NCBI GenBank assembly: GCA_033763735.1
Contig: JANRJY010000105.1
Location: 1 to 34,493 of the forward strand
Direction: 5' to 3'
DNA length: 34,493 nucleotides
Source: JANRJY01 sp033763735
Lineage (GTDB): Bacteria > Bacteroidota > Bacteroidia > Cytophagales > UBA9547
Below are positions 8,524 to 15,030 of this stretch, in pieces. The notes under the pieces are model-generated. The model was not told where the DNA came from. It made no database searches and saw only the letters and a list, made by a program, of their open reading frames with translations. Every line of letters begins with the position of its first letter. Position 1 is the stretch's first letter. A program made the position numbers and the translations under genes.

Positions 8524-9417
8524 ATGAAAAATAGCCAATCACGAAGAAAAGCGATTAAAAACATAACTGCAGGAACTGCAGCCCTAACTGCCGCTCCATT
8601 TTTGTCATCCAATGCAAAAAGTTCTATTTTTGACGACATGGAACAACTTCAACTTAAAGGAAACATCAATCACTCTGTATGCCGTTGGTGCTATGGCGAC
8701 ATACCATTTGAAGACCTTTGCAAAGCTGCCAAAGAATTGGGTTTAAAATCCATAGAACTTACCGGACCTGAAGAATGGCCGATACAGAAAAAATACGGAC
8801 TCACTTGTGCCATGCCTTGGGGTGCCGGAATGGGCATTGAAAAAGGTTGGAACAACCCAGCTTTGCATGATGAACTGATCAAAAGTTATACCGAACATAT
8901 TCCTAAAGTAGCGGCTGCAGGATATGATAAATTAATATGTTTTTCAGGTAATAGAAATGGAATGTCGGACGCACAGGGCATACAAAATTGTGCCTTAGGT
9001 TTGAAAAAATTAATGCCAATAGCTGAAAAGTACAAAGTAACCTTGGTAATGGAACTACTCAATAGTAAAGTGGATCATAAAGATTATCAATGTGATCATA
9101 CTGCTTGGGGTGCTGACTTATGCAAAGCCATTGGTTCAGAGTATTTTAAATTGCTATACGACATATATCACATGCAAATAATGGAAGGGGACATCATCCG
9201 TACCATTCGTGAAAACATCAAATATATTGCTCACTTTCATACTGGAGGTAATCCCGGTAGAAATGAGATTGACGAAACGCAAGAAATATTCTATCCTGCA
9301 GTGATGAAAGCAATTGTTGAGCTTGGCTACAAAGGATTTGTATCACAAGAGTTTATCCCCAAAAACCCTAACAAACTCGCTTCTCTGAAAAAAGGGATTG
9401 AGATTTGTGATGTGTAA
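8524..9417 (+). CDS. Tat-exported hydroxypyruvate-isomerase-like TIM barrel protein
   Basis: A 297-residue xylose-isomerase-like TIM barrel. The N terminus carries a twin-arginine signal (SRRKAIKN at 6-13, then an Ala/Thr-rich stretch to about 32), so it is likely exported folded to the periplasm. Candidate metal ligands follow the hydroxypyruvate isomerase (Hyi) pattern: E177 in VMELLN, D213 in YDIYHMQ, H239 in HFHTGG and E276 in SQEF. Such exported sugar-phosphate-isomerase-like proteins are frequent in Bacteroidota and Planctomycetota near ThuA and dehydrogenase genes, and are thought to act on sugars or keto-sugars. The 11-bp gap to the multidomain dehydrogenase supports a shared pathway. 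Isomerase activity itself is unproven. Confidence 0.88.
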   Translation: MKNSQSRRKAIKNITAGTAALTAAPFLSSNAKSSIFDDMEQLQLKGNINHSVCRWCYGDIPFEDLCKAAKELGLKSIELTGPEEWPIQKKYGLTCAMPWGAGMGIEKGWNNPALHDELIKSYTEHIPKVAAAGYDKLICFSGNRNGMSDAQGIQNCALGLKKLMPIAEKYKVTLVMELLNSKVDHKDYQCDHTAWGADLCKAIGSEYFKLLYDIYHMQIMEGDIIRTIRENIKYIAHFHTGGNPGRNEIDETQEIFYPAVMKAIVELGYKGFVSQEFIPKNPNKLASLKKGIEICDV

Positions 9418-9448
9418 AAGATAGGTTAATTAGGGAGTCAAGGACAAA

Positions 9449-9478
9449 ACGCTTTATTTTTTGTAGGAAACAAAGTGT
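9449..9478. terminator. Weak hairpin between convergent genes
   Basis: ACGCTTT (9449-9455) pairs with AAAGTGT (9472-9478), giving 7 bp with one G-U pair and a 16-nt loop. It lies between the convergent isomerase-like and KAP genes, where a terminator is expected. The stem is short, so this is a weak call. Confidence 0.25.
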
Positions 9479-9497
9479 TGAATTATGAAAGATATTT

Positions 9498-12065
9498 TTA
9501 TTCTACGAATTGAATAGGTTTAAAATCATTTACTATAAATTCATTATAAAAATTCCTTACTCTTTTAACTACGTCATTTTTTGCATGGGAACTTTCAATT
9601 TCTTTCAGGAATTCATTAAACCCATCATACCCGTTCTTTGGATTTTTGTAATTCTCAAATGTTTGATTTACAAAAGCACGTAAAGTTTTGAAAGGGCGTT
9701 CATCACTAAATAGTTCTTGATTATCAACTATAATAAATTGCAAATATTCAACAGGCCTTTCCTTAATATAATTCAAAAAAATTTCATTCGCATTTGGTAT
9801 TAAAATTATTTTTCTTTCTTCTCTTGTTATGTCATGAAAACAATTTTGATAAAGTTCAAAAACCAACTCGCTAACACCAGGTAAATCTTTAGTATATAAC
9901 TTTAGATATTTCAACTGTATATTTTGGCACTCTTCTTTTGTTAATAAAAACTTATATTCTTCATCATCAATATATCTTCTTATTATTTGAACTAATAATC
10001 GAGATGTCGCTACAAAAGGTTTATCTGTTTTTTCAACTAATAATGTGAGAAAATAAGACTTAAAATCATTTTCATCAATGGTTTTAAGTGAAATATTTAA
10101 TTTCCATTCATCAATAATTCTTCTTTTAAATAAATCTAAAAACGAATTTTTAATATTTTCATCTAAATATTGATGTTGGGATAACCTGTATATAACACTA
10201 AATAGTTTTTTAAATTTTTCACTTTCATATTTTGTAAAATCCAAACTTTCCAATTTTTCATATAAATCTTTGAATTTGCCTTTACATATGAATTCATATA
10301 ATTGTTCAACCAATTCTTCCTCCGAAAATTTTAACAATTTTTCTATAAACTCCTCAAGTTCATATTTGCTCATTAATTCAAGGCTATCAAATAAAAAATA
10401 AAATATAAACCTACTTTCCTTTGTTATACTATGTGAATTAATAGTTCTATTACTTTTGTTGTGTATCCCTCCACAAAAAATAAAATCTAATAATTCATGA
10501 ATCTTATTTATATCATCTATATTAATACTACACTGAGCATAATTATCTAATAAATAACTGTTGATTTTATATTTATTATCCTTCATTAAAAGTTGATAAT
10601 CTCTACTAAAATTATTTCCTTCAAAACTATTTATAAACAAAAAGTCATTCTTTTGGGTATAAATTAGCCTATAAACTTGAGAAAATTTCAATTTCAACAT
10701 TTCTATCAAAAAGAAATCTTCAATTTCTACTTCTTTGGAGGCAATTTTAAAGTTAAAAAAGAAACTATTGAAAAACCTTATTTTGTCTCTATTTGTGTTT
10801 ATGTAATTGAAAATGAAATCTTGATTTTTTTTAATAAACTCAACTAGATTTAACAGTTTCGTTTCTTGCATTTCAAACTTTCCCTTTTTTAAATAATTTT
10901 CTAAATCTTCAATAAAATGTTTAACAAAACGGTATGCTTCACTTTGAATTAACGGTAGTTCAAAAGAAAATATTTTTTCTAGAAATAAGTGATAATTATA
11001 CTCGTTAAAATCTTTAACAGCACTTAAAACATACCCTTTATCAAATGTTGCAATAAAAATAAATTTATCAAACGCTGCTGCATTTCTTATAAGTCTTAAT
11101 ACCTCGATAATTTCTAGCTTATCAAGTCTATCCAAGTCGTCTATAAAAATTATAATCTTTTTGTTCAATGCATTTAACTTATCATTAATTCTTTTATATT
11201 TATCAAAAGCTGGAGTATTATTTTGAAATGCAATAAAAAATGCTTTAATTAATCTAGAAAAATAATGCTCTGAAACATTAGATATTCTTTCGCCATATTT
11301 TAAGAAGTCATTAGATAAACTTATGTGGTTTTGTAAATTATAGTCGACTGTAATAAAAAAATCTTGAATAATATTTTTTGAAGATGTATTATACCATGGT
11401 TTGAAATCAATTGTTATAAATCTTTCAGAAGATAATTCATTTTTTAAAGTTTTAATAAATGAAGTTTTGCCTATACCCCACGGTCCAGTGATTAAAATTG
11501 CAAATGATTCTTTATTATCAAATGACTCAATTTCATTTTTTAATAATTCAACTAGATGAAATCTATTGTAGGGGTCATCTGAATTAAACACAATTGGTGA
11601 ATCTTCTTTTAATATTGAATTATCATCGTTGGATGGTTTTTTCTTTGAAAGTTTTGATTTTGCGTAGATTGCTAGATATGATATTGGCATTATTAAAATC
11701 AAATCATAATAATAGATGAAACTCTTATTATAAATAGGAATAAAATAATAATCTAAAAAATGTCCTTGAAATCTGTAAAGCCAAATTAATATTATGGAAA
11801 TTACAAAAAATAAGTGTTCCAGATTTAGTACGTAAGAGTTACTAAATTTAGGAATTACTTCCTTCAACATAAAAACTACAATTAAAATCAGTAATAAAAT
11901 ATTGAATGTGAGGAAATCTATCTGATAAATAAATGGAGTTAATTTATCTAAAATAAGTTCTTGAAAAATACATTCAATTGAATTCCTAAAGGAAAGGAAA
12001 AAAAATATTGCGATTAAAAAATACAGTAATTTTAAAATCAAGTCCTTTTTTTCTTCTCTATACAT
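9498..12065 (-). CDS. Membrane-anchored KAP-family P-loop NTPase
   Basis: About 855 residues. Four hydrophobic segments lie in the first 135 residues (roughly 11-28, 50-67, 83-98, 115-135), then a cytosolic NTPase domain: Walker A GPWGIGKTS (194-202), and a Walker B region IIIFIDDLDRLD (304-315) with the double-Asp/Arg signature of KAP NTPases. The C-terminal 450 residues are helical and unassigned. KAP NTPases are membrane-associated and patchily distributed; several relatives belong to anti-phage or plasmid-linked loci, but this protein's role is unknown. The frame is open to a TTG at 12080; I chose the ATG at 12065. The gene is visibly more AT-rich than its neighbours and has no operon partner, consistent with later acquisition. 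Confidence 0.85.
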   Translation of the reverse strand: MYREEKKDLILKLLYFLIAIFFFLSFRNSIECIFQELILDKLTPFIYQIDFLTFNILLLILIVVFMLKEVIPKFSNSYVLNLEHLFFVISIILIWLYRFQGHFLDYYFIPIYNKSFIYYYDLILIMPISYLAIYAKSKLSKKKPSNDDNSILKEDSPIVFNSDDPYNRFHLVELLKNEIESFDNKESFAILITGPWGIGKTSFIKTLKNELSSERFITIDFKPWYNTSSKNIIQDFFITVDYNLQNHISLSNDFLKYGERISNVSEHYFSRLIKAFFIAFQNNTPAFDKYKRINDKLNALNKKIIIFIDDLDRLDKLEIIEVLRLIRNAAAFDKFIFIATFDKGYVLSAVKDFNEYNYHLFLEKIFSFELPLIQSEAYRFVKHFIEDLENYLKKGKFEMQETKLLNLVEFIKKNQDFIFNYINTNRDKIRFFNSFFFNFKIASKEVEIEDFFLIEMLKLKFSQVYRLIYTQKNDFLFINSFEGNNFSRDYQLLMKDNKYKINSYLLDNYAQCSINIDDINKIHELLDFIFCGGIHNKSNRTINSHSITKESRFIFYFLFDSLELMSKYELEEFIEKLLKFSEEELVEQLYEFICKGKFKDLYEKLESLDFTKYESEKFKKLFSVIYRLSQHQYLDENIKNSFLDLFKRRIIDEWKLNISLKTIDENDFKSYFLTLLVEKTDKPFVATSRLLVQIIRRYIDDEEYKFLLTKEECQNIQLKYLKLYTKDLPGVSELVFELYQNCFHDITREERKIILIPNANEIFLNYIKERPVEYLQFIIVDNQELFSDERPFKTLRAFVNQTFENYKNPKNGYDGFNEFLKEIESSHAKNDVVKRVRNFYNEFIVNDFKPIQFVE

Positions 12066-12241
12066 TTTTTCTGAAGGCAACTTAATTACTTAATTTATAC
12101 TAATTAATAATAAATGATTATTACTTCCATTAGGTTTAATACCAAGTTAATTTACAATATAATTTATATTTTATTGCCTTAATTGGTTATTAAAAATGGA
12201 ATTATTGTAGAATAAATCTGAAATATGTTTTTCAATTCTAG

Positions 12242-12249
12242 TAATTTTG
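12242..12249 (+). promoter_or_regulatory. -7 box just upstream of the 12257 gene
   Basis: TAATTTTG matches TAnnTTTG and ends 7 bp before the ATG at 12257, so the transcript would have almost no leader. No -33 TTG at standard spacing. Confidence 0.4.
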
Positions 12250-12256
12250 TAAAACA

Positions 12257-12760
12257 ATGTATATTCCATTTGACGAAATGCCGGGTCATGCCCGACTTTG
12301 GATTTTTCAAACGAATCGATTAATTACTGATGAAGAAGCTTCTATCATAAAATCATCTGTACGAAATTTTGTCGATATATGGATGAGCCATGGTGCCAGT
12401 GTAACAGGTTCATTTGATATGCTTTACAATAGATTTATATTGATTGTTGCCAATGAAAATGCAAATGACGTAGGCGGTTGTTCTATTGACAACATGGTGC
12501 ATTATCTTCAAACACTAGGTGCTGGTATTGGAATTGATTTTATGAATAGAGATATTGCTTATTTAATTGATAACCAACTAGTATCAGCTCCTATAAATGT
12601 TTTTAAATCAATGCTTTCAAATGGTGAAATTGATGTAAACACTCAAATATTTGTCAATAATTTAATAAGAAAATCTGATTTGAAATATCAGTGGAAAGTT
12701 CCTGTATCGAATAGTTGGTTAAGTAAATACTTACCTCAATCACAAAAGGAGGTGATTTGA
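12257..12760 (+). CDS. Conserved Bacteroidota protein often labelled 'ABC transporter ATPase'
   Basis: A 167-residue protein beginning MYIPFDEMPGHARLWIFQ. This start and the overall pattern (ARLWIFQTNRLI, SVTGSFDMLYNRFILIVA, DIAYLIDNQLVSAPINVFK) match a small cytoplasmic family found across Bacteroidota that databases often name 'ABC transporter ATPase'. It has no Walker A, signature or Walker B motif, so that label is not supported by the sequence. It has no signal peptide or membrane segment. The role is unknown. It lies upstream of ricT-gldH on the same strand, but 288 bp of non-coding DNA with its own promoter separates them. Confidence 0.8.
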   Translation: MYIPFDEMPGHARLWIFQTNRLITDEEASIIKSSVRNFVDIWMSHGASVTGSFDMLYNRFILIVANENANDVGGCSIDNMVHYLQTLGAGIGIDFMNRDIAYLIDNQLVSAPINVFKSMLSNGEIDVNTQIFVNNLIRKSDLKYQWKVPVSNSWLSKYLPQSQKEVI

Positions 12761-12883
12761 ATAAAAAATTGAAAAGTAAATTTTTTCTTTTGATACTTAA
12801 ATTTAAACATTTTTTAAATGGAAATTGATTATCCGGAGTTCAAAAAAAGCCTATCGTCCTAAGTTAGTCTTTGATGGGTGTAT

Positions 12884-12902
12884 GAATTTTATGATAAAAT
12901 TC
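12884..12902. repeat. Perfect 8-bp inverted repeat
   Basis: GAATTTTA, 3-nt spacer, TAAAATTC. It is perfect but AT-rich and has no T-tract after it, so it is not a clear terminator. It lies in the non-coding DNA between the 12257 gene and ricT. Confidence 0.5.
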
Positions 12903-12975
12903 AACGCATTTCCAATTATACTTTTAATTAATAATTTTTTCGGTAAATACTAATTATCCATTTGCAAAATAAGAG

Positions 12976-13004
12976 ATTTGACAACAATTGAAAAGTTGTC
13001 AAAT
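12976..13004. promoter_or_regulatory. Perfect 10-bp inverted repeat overlapping the ricT promoter (candidate operator)
   Basis: ATTTGACAAC (12976-12985) and GTTGTCAAAT (12995-13004) are exact reverse complements around a 9-nt spacer. The likely -33 TTG of the ricT promoter (12988-12990) lies in the spacer and the right arm runs into the region between -33 and -7, so a dimeric regulator bound here would block or contact RNA polymerase. A DNA operator is an inference; the regulator is unknown. Confidence 0.5.
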
Positions 13005-13019
13005 GTTATCATATTTTTG
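12988..13019 (+). promoter_or_regulatory. Promoter of ricT-gldH
   Basis: TTG (12988-12990), 21-bp spacer, TATTTTTG (13012-13019), both fitting the Bacteroidota consensus. The -7 box ends 29 bp before the ricT ATG. Confidence 0.55.
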
Positions 13020-13048
13020 TAATTGTATTATTAAATAATAAAACAAAT

Positions 13049-14170
13049 ATGGCTTGTACTACATGTACATCAGGTGGAGGATGCGGAACCACAGGAGGAT
13101 GTGGCAAAAATGGGGGCTGTGCTTCGGGAGGATGCAACAAACTGAATAGTTATGATTGGTTAGCCGGAATTGCAATTGAAGCTAATACAATTAACCCTAT
13201 TGTGGAAATTCGTTTTAAAGGAAGCAGAAAAGAATTTGTTAGAAATTTAAACCATTTGCAATTATTAACCGGCGATGCGGTGATATTGGAAAGTGGCAAT
13301 GGTCAGGAAATGGGATTTGTATCCATGCAGGGTGAACTTGTACGGTTACAAATTAAAAAGAAAAATGCAAAAATCACAGATGATATTCCTGTCATAATCA
13401 GATTGGCGACCCGTGAAGATGAACTTAAATATGAGCAAATTAAAAATAAAGAAATGCCATTTTTATATCGTGGCAGAGAAATAATAAAAGAACTTAACCT
13501 CCCAATGAAGCTATCTGATGTGGAAATTCAATGGGATGGTAAAAAAGCCACTTTTTATTATTCGGCTGAAGATAGAGTTGATTTCAGAGAATTAATTAAA
13601 AAATACGCTACAGAGTTTAAAGTGCGTATCGAAATGAAACAAATCAGTCTCCGGCAAGAAGCAGGAAGGCTTGGAGGTATTGGAATATGTGGAAGAGAAC
13701 TATGCTGCTCTACTTGGCTAACTGATTTTAAATCGGTAAACACCTCTGCAGCGCGATATCAAAACTTGTCAATAAACCCTCAAAAGCTTTCCGGGCAATG
13801 TGGTAGACTGAAATGTTGCCTTAATTATGAATTGGATACTTATATGGAAGCATTAAAAGACATTCCAAATTTAGAAAAACCAATCCATACTTCTGTTGGA
13901 GAAGCTCGATTGCAAAAAACGGACATTTTTAGGAAAATTATGTGGTTTTCATATAATAACGAAGCCACTTGGTATAGTATCACCACGGAAGAAGTATTTC
14001 AAATTATAGAACTTAATAAAAAAGGAATCAAGCCAAATTCACTAGACCCAAATGATATTGGAGACAAAGAATTGGCAAAGTCAGCTTACGCATTGAACAA
14101 AGACATTCGAAAATTGGATGAAAAATTCAAAAACAAAGGACGGGATTTTAGGAATAAAAAAAGACGGTAG
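13049..14170 (+). CDS. ricT: RicT/PSP1-domain iron-sulfur complex subunit-like protein
   Basis: A 373-residue PSP1-domain protein. The central domain has the RicT (YaaT) cysteine pattern: GICGRELCCSTW and SGQCGRLKCCLNYE. In Bacillus, RicT works with RicA and RicF in an Fe-S complex affecting RNA processing and development; those partners are not visible here, so the Bacteroidota role may differ. The first 30 residues are extremely Cys/Gly-rich, with Cys at 3, 6, 12, 18, 24 and 29, followed by GGCNKLNSYDWL; this could hold extra metal. The C terminus is Lys/Arg-rich. gldH follows 44 bp downstream on the same strand with no promoter between, so they look co-transcribed, and ricT-gldH pairing is common in this phylum. 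Confidence 0.9.
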   Translation: MACTTCTSGGGCGTTGGCGKNGGCASGGCNKLNSYDWLAGIAIEANTINPIVEIRFKGSRKEFVRNLNHLQLLTGDAVILESGNGQEMGFVSMQGELVRLQIKKKNAKITDDIPVIIRLATREDELKYEQIKNKEMPFLYRGREIIKELNLPMKLSDVEIQWDGKKATFYYSAEDRVDFRELIKKYATEFKVRIEMKQISLRQEAGRLGGIGICGRELCCSTWLTDFKSVNTSAARYQNLSINPQKLSGQCGRLKCCLNYELDTYMEALKDIPNLEKPIHTSVGEARLQKTDIFRKIMWFSYNNEATWYSITTEEVFQIIELNKKGIKPNSLDPNDIGDKELAKSAYALNKDIRKLDEKFKNKGRDFRNKKRR

Positions 14171-14214
14171 TCATTTTTAATGATGCCAGTTGGTTGTTAT
14201 AAAAATTAATAATT

Positions 14215-14712
14215 ATGAATAGTATATATATGAATTTAATAAGAGTTACTATTATTACCATTTCATGCTTTTTTTTAAGCGCATGTGACAAATACTTGGT
14301 GTTTGAACAAAACAAAGACTTTGAAAATGCGAAGTGGTTTGCCGATAGTGTGTGTGCTTATACTTTTAGGATTGATGATATTAATCAAGAATATAATGTT
14401 CAATATTTAGTCAGAAACACATTGAACTATCCTTTTCATAATTTATTTGTCAAATACGAAATGAAAGATTCATTGGGAAATGTACTTCGGTCCGAACTAC
14501 AAGAAATGCAATTGATGGACAGCAAAACGGGTCAACCATATGGAAATGGAATGGGAGATATATTTGATAATAAAATATATGCTTTTAAAAAATATAAGTT
14601 CCCTCGAAAAGGAACTTATACAATTTTTTGTACTCAATACATGCGAAAAGACCCAATTGATGAAATTATGGCTTTTGGCATTAGGGTTGAAAAATATGAA
14701 GAAGGTAAGTAA
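14215..14712 (+). CDS. gldH: Gliding motility lipoprotein GldH
   Basis: A 165-residue lipoprotein with signal peptide and lipobox LSAC (Cys24). The mature part matches GldH: YLVFEQNKDFENAKW near the start, YLVRNTLNYPFHNLFVKY in the middle, and MQLMDSKTGQPYGNGMGDIFD followed by GTYTIFCTQYMRKDPIDEI. GldH is needed for gliding in Flavobacterium but is also present in many non-gliding Bacteroidota, so its presence alone does not prove motility. A second in-frame ATG at 14230 would still give a signal peptide; I kept the first. It ends 5 bp from the convergent carrier-like gene. Confidence 0.92.
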   Translation: MNSIYMNLIRVTIITISCFFLSACDKYLVFEQNKDFENAKWFADSVCAYTFRIDDINQEYNVQYLVRNTLNYPFHNLFVKYEMKDSLGNVLRSELQEMQLMDSKTGQPYGNGMGDIFDNKIYAFKKYKFPRKGTYTIFCTQYMRKDPIDEIMAFGIRVEKYEEGK

Positions 14713-14717
14713 ATACT

Positions 14718-14960
14718 TTATGCAGCTCTATGTTTCTGTACACAATATACTAAATCGCCTACTGTGTGAAGTGAGGGAATTTCCCGATCATCTATCTGAA
14801 TATGAAATTCATTTTCAACGTAAAGCAGCATTTCATTAAGTTCATACTCATTGATATATAAGTCTTTATGCAAATCTTGGTTATATGTAAACTTTGGTGC
14901 ATGCAACATCAAATGTTTTTCGAATATCTGTTTGATGGTATTTAATATTTGGCGATTCAT
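14718..14960 (-). CDS. Acyl-carrier-protein-like protein lacking the phosphopantetheine serine
   Basis: An 80-residue protein with the length and helix pattern of acyl carrier proteins: a first helix (QILNTIKQIFEKHL), DL at the start of helix II, a helix-II segment ELNEMLLYVENEFHIQIDD, and the C-terminal TVGDLVYCV that mirrors TVGDAVDYI of ACPs. Aligning DL to EF without gaps puts Asn-Glu-Tyr where ACPs have Asp-Ser-Leu. The codon is GAG, so the attachment serine is replaced by Glu. It therefore probably cannot carry a 4'-phosphopantetheine group by the normal route and may be a structural or regulatory paralogue. It follows the RND pump gene on the same strand, separated by a hairpin, and converges on gldH. 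Confidence 0.72.
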   Translation of the reverse strand: MNRQILNTIKQIFEKHLMLHAPKFTYNQDLHKDLYINEYELNEMLLYVENEFHIQIDDREIPSLHTVGDLVYCVQKHRAA

Positions 14961-14983
14961 AGTTTTAATTTTTAAGGATTAAT

Positions 14984-15006
14984 GAGCCTGAAATATTTTC
15001 AGGCTC
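14984..15006 (-). terminator. Perfect 10-bp hairpin at the end of the efflux operon
   Basis: GAGCCTGAAA and TTTCAGGCTC form a perfect 10-bp stem with a 3-nt loop, 24 bp after the RND stop codon. The T-tract that follows on the minus strand is weak (ATTAATCC), so it is either a terminator for the pump transcript or a processing/attenuation hairpin before the carrier-like gene. Confidence 0.6.
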
Positions 15007-15030
15007 TAATAAACAAGATTACACAACTGC

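Noticed and set aside
12066..12080. TTG start for the KAP NTPase
   Set aside because: An ATG five codons later is the more usual start, and the extra five residues carry no motif.
12257..12760. ABC transporter ATPase function
   Set aside because: The family often carries this name, but no Walker or signature motif is present.
12819..12863. 14-codon open frame between the 12257 gene and ricT
   Set aside because: It is too short, with no ribosome-binding or promoter support.
14540..14839. 99-codon open frame on the plus strand
   Set aside because: It overlaps gldH and the carrier-like gene in another frame and has no family features.
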